Positions 1-7,662 of a stretch of 22,232 nt of DNA are shown in pieces. The translations under genes were made by a program, and so were the position numbers. The stretch is taken from NCBI GenBank assembly GCA_944387755.1, contig CALXGC010000082.1, positions 1-22,232 on the forward strand. Direction: 5' to 3'. This DNA is from an uncultured Oscillospiraceae bacterium. GTDB lineage: Bacteria; Bacillota_A; Clostridia; Oscillospirales; Oscillospiraceae. The notes beneath the pieces are model-generated. The model was not told where the DNA came from. It did no database searches and saw only the letters and a program-made list of their open reading frames with translations. Each line of letters opens with the position of its first letter. Positions within the stretch are counted from its first letter, which is position 1.

Positions 1-1011
1 CACACGGGCAGACATGGGGAACGCGGAAATACCAGCGGCGCCCACCATGGGGTTGATCTTGGTGCGGCTGAAAAGATTCAGAATCTTGGCAAAGAACACG
101 CCGGCAACCGTATCGAATACAAATGCCACCAAGCCCAAAGCCATAATCATAATAGTCTGCACGGTGACGAACTGATCGGCACGCATGGAGAAAGAAATGG
201 TGATACCCAACAGCAATGTAACCAGGTTTGCCAAATCATTCTGAGCAGTCTCAGACAAACGGTTCAGCACACCGCACTCCCGGATCAGGTTGCCGAACAT
301 GAGGAAGCCCACCAGAGCCACAGAGGAGGGGGCCACCAGGCCGGCAATCACGGAAACGACGATGGGGAACAGGATGCGCATCCGGCGAGTCACGCCCTGG
401 GGCTTGTAGGGCATCCGCATGGCGCGCTCTTTCTTGGTGGTGACCAGCTTAATGGCAAAGGGCTGGATGATGGGAACCAGAGCCATGTAGGAGTAAGCGG
501 CCACGGCGATGGCGCCGATGTAGTTGGAGCCCAGGGTCTGGGACACCAGGATGGAGGTGGGGCCGTCAGCGGCGCCGATGATGCCGATGGAGGCGGCGTC
601 CTTCAGGTCGAAGCCCAGCACGACCGCGATGATGATGGTCAGGAAGATACCGGCCTGAGCAGCAGCGCCGCACAGGAACAGCTTGGGGTTGGACAGCAGA
701 GGCCCGAAGTCGATCATGGCGCCGATGCCGATGAACAGCAGGATGGGCATAGCCTCGCTGGCCTCAATGCCCACCTCAAACAGCCAGTCAATGATGCCGG
801 TGACTTCCCGGCCCAGGCCCTCGTTGAACTGATTGACCACGCCGGACAGGGGCAGGTTCACCAGAATGGCGCCGAAGCCCATGGGCATCAGCAGAGAGGG
901 CTCAAAGCCCTTCTCGATTGCCAGGTAAATCAGCACCGCGCCCACCACATACATGACAGCCTGCTGCCAGCCGATGGAGAGGATGCCGTTCACCAGAAAC
1001 GAAAAATCCAT
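1..1011 (-). CDS. oadB: Na+-translocating decarboxylase beta subunit (OadB/GcdB family), 3' end cut by window
   Basis: This is the membrane subunit that couples decarboxylation of carboxybiotin to Na+ export. The carboxybiotin comes from an alpha subunit such as the OadA encoded at 15034-17028. Translating the minus strand from the ATG at 1011 gives 337 residues with no stop before the window edge. Family members are somewhat longer, so a few dozen C-terminal residues are probably missing. The protein is a series of hydrophobic helices. It contains the family motif GAADGPTSILVS, whose Asp is residue 149 and is probably the essential intramembrane Asp known from Klebsiella OadB. The start is set by a GGGAGGA ribosome site about 7 bases upstream. 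The gene has its own promoter and a long structured leader with a terminator. The substrate (oxaloacetate, methylmalonyl-CoA or glutaconyl-CoA) cannot be read from the beta subunit alone. Confidence 0.93.
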   Translation of the reverse strand, partial: MDFSFLVNGILSIGWQQAVMYVVGAVLIYLAIEKGFEPSLLMPMGFGAILVNLPLSGVVNQFNEGLGREVTGIIDWLFEVGIEASEAMPILLFIGIGAMIDFGPLLSNPKLFLCGAAAQAGIFLTIIIAVVLGFDLKDAASIGIIGAADGPTSILVSQTLGSNYIGAIAVAAYSYMALVPIIQPFAIKLVTTKKERAMRMPYKPQGVTRRMRILFPIVVSVIAGLVAPSSVALVGFLMFGNLIRECGVLNRLSETAQNDLANLVTLLLGITISFSMRADQFVTVQTIMIMALGLVAFVFDTVAGVFFAKILNLFSRTKINPMVGAAGISAFPMSARV

Positions 1012-1085
1012 GTAAGTTCCTCCCTTTTCTTCTTTCTCTTGTACCGCTGTTTGGAGCGCACCCGGACGCGGCCTGCATGCACGAC

Positions 1086-1123
1086 AAAAAAAGGCCTGTG
1101 CCTCACACACAAGGCACAGGTCT
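1086..1123 (-). terminator. Rho-independent terminator in the oadB leader
   Basis: Read on the minus strand, a 12-bp stem (1112-1123 with 1092-1103, one G-U pair) closes an 8-base loop. A run of seven U (1092-1086) follows. It lies between the promoter and the oadB ribosome site, so it would stop transcription before the gene. This is the position expected of an attenuator or riboswitch expression platform. Confidence 0.85.
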
Positions 1124-1131
1124 GGTCATTT

Positions 1132-1216
1132 CAGGCAAAACCAGGAGAGGCCTCTCTCCAGGAATGTTGGCTCTGCCACACAGCAGATCACTGTGCCGAC
1201 TACTCCCCTTAGCCTG
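1132..1216 (-). ncRNA. Candidate riboswitch aptamer upstream of oadB (yybP-ykoY-like)
   Basis: Three stems are visible on the minus strand. P1 is CAGGC/GCCTG (1216-1212 with 1136-1132). A second stem is CACAG/CTGTG. A third is a perfect GGAGAG/CTCTCC hairpin with loop AGGC. The strand after P1 reads TAAGGGGAGTAG, and AACATTCC precedes the third stem. From memory, GGGGAGUAG just inside P1 and an AACAU-type strand are hallmarks of the yybP-ykoY (Mn2+) riboswitch. The predicted start of transcription falls at the 5' side of P1 and a terminator follows, as expected for a riboswitch. A Na+ pump gene is not a usual yybP-ykoY target, so the ligand is open. Confidence 0.55.
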
Positions 1217-1219
1217 CCC

Positions 1220-1249
1220 ATCGTAACATAGGCCTTCCGGCCTTGTCAA
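1220..1249 (-). promoter_or_regulatory. Promoter of oadB
   Basis: Minus strand: a perfect TTGACA -35 box (1249-1244), an 18-base spacer, and TACGAT (1225-1220) preceded by TGT, an extended -10. Transcription should begin near 1213, at the 5' side of the leader's P1 stem. Confidence 0.75.
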
Positions 1250-1287
1250 GGATACGCTCTCAAAAATTTATCGCATCTTAACGCATC

Positions 1288-1875
1288 TCACACCGCGCCC
1301 GCCGCCTGCACCGCCGTCTCGATGTCTCTCTCCTCCGCCTGCATGGCGGAGAGCGTCTGTTCCAGCAGGCGGTCCAGCTCCCAGCCCAGCAGCTCCGCCC
1401 CCTGGGCGATGACGTCCCGGGAGCAGCCGGCGGCGAACTTCTTGTCCTTAAACTTCTTCTTCAGCGACTTCAGCTCCATGTCGGATACGCTCTTGGAGGG
1501 CCGCATCAGCGCCGCCGCCCCAATGAGCCCGGTGAGCTCGTCCACGGCAAAGAGCACCTTCTCCATCTCGTGCTCCGGCTTGATGTCCACGCAGTGGCCC
1601 CAGCCGTGGCTGGCTGCGGCCCGGATGACGGCCTCGTCCACGCCGGCTTCCCGCATCAGCTCCTGGGATTTTTTGCAGTGCTCCTCCGGCCAGCCCTCAA
1701 AGTCCAGGTCGTGGAGCAGGCCCACCGCAGACCAGAACGCCTTCTCTTCCCCATAGCCCAGCTTTTCGGCGAACCACCCCATCACGTGCTCCACCGTAAT
1801 GGCGTGGCGGAGATGAAAGGGCTCATGGTTGTATTTTGCCAGCAGGTCCCAGGCCTGCTCCCTGGTGATAGACAT
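1288..1875 (-). CDS. HD-domain phosphohydrolase-like protein
   Basis: A 195-residue HD-superfamily protein, probably a cytosolic metal-dependent hydrolase of unknown substrate. The metal-binding pattern is visible: a His in the early segment FHLRHAITVEHV, then the doublet in GLLHDLDFEG, then ASHGWGH and a later Asp in AVDELTG. The frame is open further upstream, but ATG 1875 is preferred because GGGAGGAG lies at the right distance before it. Residues encoded upstream look non-coding. It sits 23 bases behind the DegV gene on the same strand and is very likely co-transcribed with it. The C-terminal part (KSLKKKFKDKKFAAGCSR onward) is typical of the short HDIG-like proteins of Clostridia. The function cannot be made more specific. 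Confidence 0.88.
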   Translation of the reverse strand: MSITREQAWDLLAKYNHEPFHLRHAITVEHVMGWFAEKLGYGEEKAFWSAVGLLHDLDFEGWPEEHCKKSQELMREAGVDEAVIRAAASHGWGHCVDIKPEHEMEKVLFAVDELTGLIGAAALMRPSKSVSDMELKSLKKKFKDKKFAAGCSRDVIAQGAELLGWELDRLLEQTLSAMQAEERDIETAVQAAGAV

Positions 1876-1898
1876 GTTGCGCTCCTCCCTTGTTCTGT

Positions 1899-2732
1899 TC
1901 AGTACGACACTACAATTCCGCCGGCGTTGGCGTACACAGTGGTAATGCCTCCGGCCTCCAGGATCAAAATCTTCCCGGTCTGACACCTGGCCTCAATCTG
2001 CCGCTTCACCTGAAGGGCCCGGTCCAGGCAGTTGCAGTGGCAGATGGCCACCGGGCGGCCCTGGTGGCTGGGGTCGGAGGCCAGGCGGTCCACCAGCTTT
2101 CCCAGCGCCTGCTTCATGGACAGGGCCTGGCCCAGCTTGCAGATCTCCCCCTGGGGGGTGGCGCCGCACAGAAGCTTGATTTTCAGAGCGCCGGTGACAA
2201 CCGCCTGAAGCCTGGTGAGCCGGCCGTTCTTCCGGAGATTGTCCAGGGACTCCAGCACAAACAAGGTCTGCATCTGGTAGATATACTGCTCCACCTCGCG
2301 GACCACTTTTTTGAACGGGACCCCGGAGGAGGCCAGCTCCCAAATCTTCAGCGCGGCCAGCACCTCTCCGGAGGAGGCGGAACAGGAGTTGAACACATGG
2401 ACGTTTTTCTCCGGCTGCTCCTCCTCCAGCAGGACTTTGGCCTGCTGGGCGCTGTTATGGGAGCCGCTGAGCAGGGCGGAGAGCGTCACCACATAGACGT
2501 CCTCCTCCCCCTGAAAGGCGTCCAGATAGGCCTGGGGAGCGGGACAGGACGTGGCGGGGGCCTCCTCGCTCTGCTTCATAGCCCACAGCAGGTCCGCCTG
2601 ATCCAGCGCGCCGTCGTCCACAAAGACGCTTCCGTTGGCGTGAATGGTCAGCGGGACCCTGACAAAGCAGGGCTCCCGCAGAAGCTGGCGGGGCAGGTCG
2701 CAGCAGCTGTCCACAACGATTTTAAAACCCAT
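1899..2732 (-). CDS. DegV family protein (fatty-acid binding, FakB-like)
   Basis: A 277-residue DegV-family protein. Family members bind a long-chain fatty acid and, in the Fak system, present it to the kinase FakA. Visible marks are the N-terminal IVVDSCCDLP and the SALLSGSHNSAQQA segment, equivalent to the family's S-x-x-LSGT-x-SA lipid-binding region. The C-terminal ANAGGIVVSY stands where others have HxGPGxxG, so this is a divergent member. Two starts are possible. ATG 2732 has GGAG nine bases before it. ATG 2741 lies directly against that GGAG and is less likely. It leads the two-gene operon with the HD protein at 1288-1875. Confidence 0.9.
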   Translation of the reverse strand: MGFKIVVDSCCDLPRQLLREPCFVRVPLTIHANGSVFVDDGALDQADLLWAMKQSEEAPATSCPAPQAYLDAFQGEEDVYVVTLSALLSGSHNSAQQAKVLLEEEQPEKNVHVFNSCSASSGEVLAALKIWELASSGVPFKKVVREVEQYIYQMQTLFVLESLDNLRKNGRLTRLQAVVTGALKIKLLCGATPQGEICKLGQALSMKQALGKLVDRLASDPSHQGRPVAICHCNCLDRALQVKRQIEARCQTGKILILEAGGITTVYANAGGIVVSY

Positions 2733-2781
2733 ACGTTTCATCTCCAGACGTCGTTTCGAGAACGAAATTAACAGTATTTTT

Positions 2782-2810
2782 ACTATAGCACAGGGCACGG
2801 CGCCTGTAAA
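2782..2810 (-). promoter_or_regulatory. Promoter of the DegV / HD-domain operon
   Basis: Minus strand: TTTACA (2810-2805), 17-base spacer, TATAGT (2787-2782) with TGC in front (extended -10). It lies in the short gap after trmD. Confidence 0.75.
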
Positions 2811-2822
2811 GGAAAATATCCC

Positions 2823-3569
2823 TCAATCCCGCTCCTCCTCCAGCTCGGCCAGCAGCTTCTGGTCCGCCTTAGAGGACAGGTCCAGCTTCGCGTACAGGTC
2901 CGGCCGCCGCTGCCGCGTGCGGAGGATGGACTGCTTCCGCCGCCACTGGTCCACCTTGGCGTGGTTGCCGGACAGGAGGACGGGGGGCACCGCCCGGCCG
3001 TGCCACACCTCCGGCCGGGAGTACTGGGGCGCCTCCAGCATTCCGTTCCAGTGGCTCTCGTTTTCATAGCAGGAGGGGTCGGACAGCACCCCCGGCACCA
3101 GGCGGCACACCGCGTCGGCCACCGCCATGGCCGGGATCTCCCCGCCGGTCATCACAAAGTCCCCCAGAGAGATCTCTTCGTCCACGCACTCCTCAATGAA
3201 GCGCTCGTCAATGCCCTCATAGTGGCCGCACACCAAAATCAGCCGCTGGTAATCGTTCCGCAGCCGCCGGGCGTCCGCCTGGGTAAACGTCTTGCCCGCA
3301 GGGGACATATAGATGGTGTGGACCCGCTCCCCCGCCTGGCCGCAGATGTGCGCCCAGCACTGGTAGAGGGGGTCGGCCTGCATCACCGCCCCCCGGCCGC
3401 CGCCGTAGGGGTAGTCGTCCACCTGCTTCTGCTTGTTCCGCGTGTAATCCCGAATCTGGTGGCACTCAATGCGGATATAGCCCCGCTCCTGGCCCCGGCC
3501 CAGCACCGACTCGCACAGCATATCCCCCACCACGTCGGGAAACAGCGTCATAATGTCAATCCAATACAT
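2823..3569 (-). CDS. trmD: tRNA (guanine-N1-)-methyltransferase TrmD
   Basis: TrmD is a homodimeric knotted (SPOUT) methyltransferase that makes m1G37 next to the anticodon, which prevents +1 frameshifting. The 248-residue length is normal. Signature segments are visible from the N-terminus: MTLFPDVV, then DDYPYGGGRGAVMQADPL, then LVCGHYEGIDERF (knot and SAM site), then ISLGDFVMTGGE and the C-terminal RPEVWHGRAVPPVLLSGNH. The open frame continues upstream, but ATG 3569 matches the family N-terminus and has AGAGGA before it. The usual neighbours rimM, rpsP and rplS are not next to it. Here trmD is a single gene behind its own near-consensus promoter. Confidence 0.97.
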   Translation of the reverse strand: MYWIDIMTLFPDVVGDMLCESVLGRGQERGYIRIECHQIRDYTRNKQKQVDDYPYGGGRGAVMQADPLYQCWAHICGQAGERVHTIYMSPAGKTFTQADARRLRNDYQRLILVCGHYEGIDERFIEECVDEEISLGDFVMTGGEIPAMAVADAVCRLVPGVLSDPSCYENESHWNGMLEAPQYSRPEVWHGRAVPPVLLSGNHAKVDQWRRKQSILRTRQRRPDLYAKLDLSSKADQKLLAELEEERD

Positions 3570-3609
3570 GATAGTCCTCTCTTCTTCGTTCTTGCCCCAC
3601 GTCTTTTTG

Positions 3610-3638
3610 ATTATACGCAATTTACATTCCCTTTGCAA
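3610..3638 (-). promoter_or_regulatory. Promoter of trmD
   Basis: Minus strand: TTGCAA (3638-3633), 17-base spacer, consensus TATAAT (3615-3610), about 40 bases before the start codon. Confidence 0.8.
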
Positions 3639-3728
3639 TGGAAAGCGGGAATTTTTCCCCGGCAGACGGGTGGAGGCTTTTGTGCGAAGCCTTAACTGAA
3701 CCGCATTGATTCCGGACGGCGCTTTTTG

Positions 3729-3757
3729 TTGCGATATTTTCCCGCCTGTGATACCAT
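3729..3757 (+). promoter_or_regulatory. Promoter of pepF
   Basis: TTGCGA (3729-3734), 17-base spacer, TACCAT (3752-3757) preceded by TGA (extended -10). The leader to the ATG at 3796 is about 30 bases. Divergent from the trmD promoter. Confidence 0.65.
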
Positions 3758-3795
3758 ACTGTTCAAGTACAAATTTCCCGTCAGGAGGTCTTCTC

Positions 3796-5604
3796 ATGTC
3801 TCAGCCCAAAGCGATTCCGGAGCGCAGTCAGATTTCTCCGGAATATACCTGGAACACCGCCGACCTGTACCCCACGGATCAGGCCTGGCAGGAGGATTTT
3901 TCCCGCCTTCAGGACATGATTCCCCGGCTTGCCGCCTACGCCGGCCGCCTTGGAGAGCGCGCGGACACGCTGTACGCCTTCGTCACCCTGGAGCAGGAGG
4001 CCGGGGAGCTGCTGATGAAGCTCATGGAGTACGCCCAGCGGAGAAGCGACGAGGACACCCGCGTGCCGGAGTACCAGGCCATGGTGGGCAAAATCACCAG
4101 CCTGTATGTGTCCTTCTCCCAGGCTCTGTCCTTCGAGGTCCCCGAGGTGCTGCGCATCCCCCAGCAGGTCCTGGAGGATTTTTATGCCCAAAAGCCGGAG
4201 CTGGCCCTGTACCGCCGGTACTTCGCCCTGATTCAGGCCCGGAGGGAGCACACCCTGTCCGACGCGGAGGAGCGGCTGCTGGCCGGCGCGGGGGAGCTGG
4301 CCCAGGCTCCCGACGACATCTTCTCAAAACTGTCCGACGCGGACCTGACCTTCCCCGCCGCCGTGGACGCCAGGGGGAATCCGCACCCCCTGTCCAACGG
4401 CTCCTATACGCTGCTTATGTCCAGCGAGGACCGCTGCCTTCGAAAATCCGCCTTTGAGAACCTGTACGCCGTCTATGGCGGGGTGAAAAATACCCTTGCG
4501 GCCACACTGTCCGCCCAGGTAAAGCAGCTGGAGTTCTTCGCTAAGGCCCGGAAGTACCCCAGCGCCCTGGCCGCCTCCCTGGACGGCACCAGAGTTCCGG
4601 AGGCCGTCTATCACAACCTGATTGCCGCCGTGCGGGCCAACCTGGACAAAATGCACCGGTATGTGCGCCTGCGGAAGAAGCTGCTGGGGGTGGACGAGCT
4701 GCACATGTACGACGTGTACGCCCCCATGGTGTCCGGGGTGGATGCCAAAATCCCCTATGAGGAGGCCAGGGAGACCGTTCTCCAGGCCATGGCCCCCCTG
4801 GGGGCGGCGTATCAGGCCATCCTCCGGGAGGGGATGGGCAACCGGTGGATCGACGTATATGAGAACGCGGGCAAGCGCTCCGGGGGCTATATGTCCGGCT
4901 CTCTGGTCCACCCCTATATCCTCTTAAACTACCAGGACGATCTGGACAGCATGTTCACCCTGGCCCACGAGCTGGGCCACGCGGTCCACTCCTACCTGTC
5001 CAACAAAACGCAGCCCACGGTGTACCGGGACTATGTGATTTTCGTGGCCGAGGTGGCCTCCACCTGCAACGAGGCCCTGCTCATGGAGCACCTGCTGAAA
5101 AACACGGCGGATAAGCGCCGCCGGGCCTGGTTCATCAACCACTTCCTGGAGCAGTTCAAGGGGACGCTGTACCGGCAGACCATGTTCGCCGAGTTTGAGC
5201 TGCGCATGGGGGAGCTGTCCGCCCAGGGGGAGACCCTCACCGCCGACCTGCTCAGCCGGGAGTACCAGGCCCTCAATCAGGCCTACTTCGGCCCGGATAT
5301 GGTCTCCGACCCACAGATTGCCCTGGAGTGGTCCCGCATTCCCCACTTCTACTACAACTACTATGTCTTCCAGTACGCCACCGGCTACTCCGCCGCCATC
5401 GCCCTCTCCCGGCGCATTCTCAGCCAGGGGGAGCCCGCCGTGAAGGACTATCTGAACTTCCTGTCCGGCGGGTGCAGCAGGGACCCCATCGACCTGCTGA
5501 AGGGAGCCGGGGTGGACATGACCTCTCCGGAGCCCATCCAGGCGGCTCTGGACCTGTTTGGAACTCTGCTGGACGAGATGGAGCAGCTTACAGAAGAAGG
5601 ATAA
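3796..5604 (+). CDS. pepF: Oligoendopeptidase F (M3 family zinc peptidase)
   Basis: A 602-residue cytosolic zinc metallopeptidase of family M3 (PepF/M3B) that cleaves short peptides taken up or released by proteolysis. The N-terminal segment SPEYTWNTADLYPTD is the typical PepF start. The zinc site HELGH is at residues 391-395 in MFTLAHELGHAVHSYLS. The third ligand, a Glu, lies further on in the segment FVAEVASTCNEALL. The C-terminal FYYNYYVFQYATGYSAA is a further family signature. The upstream frame is open, but ATG 3796 with AGGAGG at 3783-3788 is clearly the start. It stands alone on the plus strand with its own promoter and terminator, and converges on recO. Confidence 0.97.
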   Translation: MSQPKAIPERSQISPEYTWNTADLYPTDQAWQEDFSRLQDMIPRLAAYAGRLGERADTLYAFVTLEQEAGELLMKLMEYAQRRSDEDTRVPEYQAMVGKITSLYVSFSQALSFEVPEVLRIPQQVLEDFYAQKPELALYRRYFALIQARREHTLSDAEERLLAGAGELAQAPDDIFSKLSDADLTFPAAVDARGNPHPLSNGSYTLLMSSEDRCLRKSAFENLYAVYGGVKNTLAATLSAQVKQLEFFAKARKYPSALAASLDGTRVPEAVYHNLIAAVRANLDKMHRYVRLRKKLLGVDELHMYDVYAPMVSGVDAKIPYEEARETVLQAMAPLGAAYQAILREGMGNRWIDVYENAGKRSGGYMSGSLVHPYILLNYQDDLDSMFTLAHELGHAVHSYLSNKTQPTVYRDYVIFVAEVASTCNEALLMEHLLKNTADKRRRAWFINHFLEQFKGTLYRQTMFAEFELRMGELSAQGETLTADLLSREYQALNQAYFGPDMVSDPQIALEWSRIPHFYYNYYVFQYATGYSAAIALSRRILSQGEPAVKDYLNFLSGGCSRDPIDLLKGAGVDMTSPEPIQAALDLFGTLLDEMEQLTEEG

Positions 5605-5610
5605 GACGCA

Positions 5611-5646
5611 CAGCGGGGCGGTTTTCTGAAACCGTCCCGCTGTTTT
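5611..5646 (+). terminator. Terminator of pepF
   Basis: A 14-bp stem (5611-5624 with 5629-5642, one mismatch-type G-T) with loop TCTG and TTTT after it. The recO stop codon (TAA on the minus strand, 5647-5645) overlaps the T-run, so the two convergent genes are packed end to end. Confidence 0.85.
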
Positions 5647-6397
5647 ATGTAGGCGTCTTTATCTGGTTATAAAAGTCCAGGGTGGAAAATCCCCGCTCCA
5701 GCTGGGCCAGCAGATAGGCCTCCGTCACCGCCCCCAGTCCCTTCAGGCTCTCGTGATCCAGGCGGAAGGAGAACAGCCGCTTGGGGTCGCCGGAGACAAT
5801 ATGCCGCATGGCGGCCAGCGCTCCGCCGCTGAGGGGCATGGAGGTCCCCTCCCCCACCCCGTTCCGGCAGGCGGCGCAGTGGAGCGCCCCGTCCAGAAGG
5901 TGGAACCGGGGCTCCTGGGGCTCTTTTCCGCACACCGCGCAGGCGTCCAGCAGTGGCCCGTACCCCGCCAGGCACAGGGCCCGCAGCTCAAAGGCCGCTT
6001 TGACCAGGGCGGGCGGCCTGTCCAGCTTGTCCAGGGCGTGGAGGGTGTTGAGCAGCAGCGACAGCAGCTCCGGGCTGGGAAGTCCCTCCACCGCCAGAAC
6101 CTCCGTCGCCTGGGCGGCATAGCACCCCAGAGAAAACTTCTCCAGGTCCCGGCGCATCCCCAAAAATTCCCGCTCCACCTCCGCCTCCTGGACGGTCCAG
6201 CGCCCCCGGCGCTCAAACAGAATCATGTCCGACCACACCAGAAGCTGGCAGCCGGCGGCGATGGCGCTCCCCTTCTTCCGGCAGCCCCGGCCGGAGGCGG
6301 TGAGCTTTCCCGCCTCCTGGGTGAGAACCGTCAGAATTTTGTCGGACTCTTTATAGGCGGTCTCCCGGAGAACCAGCGCCTTCGTGTGCATATGCAT
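5645..6397 (-). CDS. recO: DNA repair protein RecO
   Basis: A 250-residue RecO, the recombination mediator that works with RecF/RecR to anneal strands and load RecA in place of SSB. The N-terminal OB-fold start TKALVLRETAYKESDKIL is diagnostic. A four-cysteine zinc site is visible as CAVC at residues 153-156 and CAAC at 174-177. ATG 6397 is preceded by GGGAGG at nine bases; a second ATG two codons on is possible. It is the last gene of the minus-strand era operon, directly after yqzL, as in Bacillus. A 14-bp perfect hairpin sits just upstream of its ribosome site. Confidence 0.96.
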   Translation of the reverse strand: MHMHTKALVLRETAYKESDKILTVLTQEAGKLTASGRGCRKKGSAIAAGCQLLVWSDMILFERRGRWTVQEAEVEREFLGMRRDLEKFSLGCYAAQATEVLAVEGLPSPELLSLLLNTLHALDKLDRPPALVKAAFELRALCLAGYGPLLDACAVCGKEPQEPRFHLLDGALHCAACRNGVGEGTSMPLSGGALAAMRHIVSGDPKRLFSFRLDHESLKGLGAVTEAYLLAQLERGFSTLDFYNQIKTPT

Positions 6398-6432
6398 AGG
6401 GGAAACCCTCCCAATCGTGAAACATAGAGCGC

Positions 6433-6463
6433 CAGCCGGCCGGACCTGTGGTCCGGCCGGCTG
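6433..6463. repeat. Perfect 14-bp inverted repeat between yqzL and recO
   Basis: Arms 6433-6446 and 6450-6463 are exactly complementary with a 3-base loop. It overlaps none of the coding sequence. No U-run follows on either strand, so it is not a standard terminator. On the operon mRNA it would form a very stable hairpin some 10 bases after the yqzL stop. Confidence 0.7.
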
Positions 6464-6468
6464 TCAAA

Positions 6469-6633
6469 TCAGCGCGCCTCTCCACGGAGGGGGCCGGAAG
6501 GCCCCGCCCTCCACGGGGGCCGCTCCGGCGGCGGGGCGTCGGAGGCCCCGTCCGCCCTCTGGGATTGGACCGCCAGATACAGCTCCGGCAGTCCGGTGGC
6601 AAAAAACAGCTTCCAAATCCCTGTCTGGTCCAT
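6469..6633 (-). CDS. yqzL: YqzL-family small protein
   Basis: A 54-residue ORF between era and recO, the place YqzL occupies in Bacillus. It begins MDQTGIWKLFFATGLPELYL. This matches the family pattern as I recall it: a short N-terminal stretch ending W-K-x-F, then T-G, then E-x-Y-L. AGGGAGGG stands 7-8 bases before the ATG. The C-terminal half is rich in Pro, Arg and Gly and GC-heavy, and is probably disordered. The family has no established function. It is co-transcribed with era (about 67 bases upstream) and recO. Confidence rests on position, ribosome site and the first 25 residues. Confidence 0.8.
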   Translation of the reverse strand: MDQTGIWKLFFATGLPELYLAVQSQRADGASDAPPPERPPWRAGPSGPLRGEAR

Positions 6634-6700
6634 TTTATGCCCTCCCTCTGTCTCTGGGTTTAGCTTGGCAGAGGGCGTCGAATTCTATGTGTGGAAAATT

Positions 6701-7597
6701 TCAGTCCTCCCGATAGCCGAAATTCCGGATGAGATTGACGTTGTCCCTCCAGTTCTCCTTCACTTTTACAAAGGTCTGCAAATAGACCTTCGCGCCCATA
6801 AAGCGCTCCATGTCCTGCCGGGCCAGGGTGGCGATTTTTTTCAGCATAGCGCCCCCCTTGCCGATAATAATGCCCTTGTGGCTGTTCTTTTCACAGTAAA
6901 TGGTCGCGTCAATCTCAATCACATCGTCCTCACGCTGGGAGAATTTTGTGATCTCCACCGCCGTGCCGTGGGGGATCTCCTTGTCCAGGCACAGCAGCAG
7001 CTTTTCTCTCAAAATTTCCGCCATCATCTGGCGCTCCGGCTGGTCGGTAATCATGTCCTCCGGGAAGAGCTGGGGCCCTTCGGGCAGAAATCCCTCCAGC
7101 ACGTCCAGCAGCTCCTCCACGCCCTCGCCGGTTTTGGCGGAGATGGGCACCACGGCGGTAAATTCGTGGGCCTGGGTGTAGGTCCCGATGACCTCCAGCA
7201 GCTTCTCCTTGTGCTCCAGGGTATCCACCTTGTTGATGACCAGCACGGACGGACAGCCCAGGGACCGGATGCGGGCAATGAGCTCCGCCTCCGGGGCGCC
7301 GACGTTGGGAATGGGCTCCACCAGCAGCAGCACGGCGTCCACATCGGCCACGCTCTCCTTCACCACGTTTACCATGTAATCGCCCAGGCGGGTGCGGGCC
7401 CTGTGGAGGCCGGGGGTGTCCACAAAGACAAACTGGCTTCCGCCCCGGTTCAGGATGGCGCAGATGCGGTTGCGGGTGGTCTGAGGCTTGTTGGTGACGA
7501 TGGCCACCTTCTCCCCCACCAGGGCGTTGGTGAGGGTGGACTTGCCCACGTTGGGCCGTCCGCACAGGGTGATAATACCGGATTTTTGAATGGACAT
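6701..7597 (-). CDS. era: GTPase Era
   Basis: Era is an essential GTPase that binds the 3' end of 16S rRNA during 30S maturation. The 298-residue length is normal. G1 is GRPNVGKS (residues 13-20), G2 includes the Thr of PQTTRNR, G3 is DTPG (60-63), and G4 is NKVD (122-125). The last third carries a KH domain ending in the GKGGAMLKKI RNA-binding loop. The frame is open for about 90 codons upstream, but these overlap the small membrane-protein gene. ATG 7597 fits the family and has GTGAGGA ten bases before. It lies downstream of ybeY, which acts in the same rRNA maturation pathway. Confidence 0.97.
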   Translation of the reverse strand: MSIQKSGIITLCGRPNVGKSTLTNALVGEKVAIVTNKPQTTRNRICAILNRGGSQFVFVDTPGLHRARTRLGDYMVNVVKESVADVDAVLLLVEPIPNVGAPEAELIARIRSLGCPSVLVINKVDTLEHKEKLLEVIGTYTQAHEFTAVVPISAKTGEGVEELLDVLEGFLPEGPQLFPEDMITDQPERQMMAEILREKLLLCLDKEIPHGTAVEITKFSQREDDVIEIDATIYCEKNSHKGIIIGKGGAMLKKIATLARQDMERFMGAKVYLQTFVKVKENWRDNVNLIRNFGYRED

Positions 7598-7662
7598 ATT
7601 GAGATAATCCTCACTTTCTTTTGCCGTCTGGGGGGCGAGCAGTTTTCCCCCAGGAGGGCGGA

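Noticed and set aside
1288..1986. Longer N-terminus of the HD protein starting at 1986
   Set aside because: The extra 37 residues overlap the DegV gene end and lack a ribosome site. ATG 1875 has a strong one.
6351..6602. An 83-codon minus-strand frame across the yqzL-recO gap
   Set aside because: It is out of frame with both real genes and rich in Arg/Pro/Gly. The 54-aa yqzL frame with its ribosome site explains the interval better.
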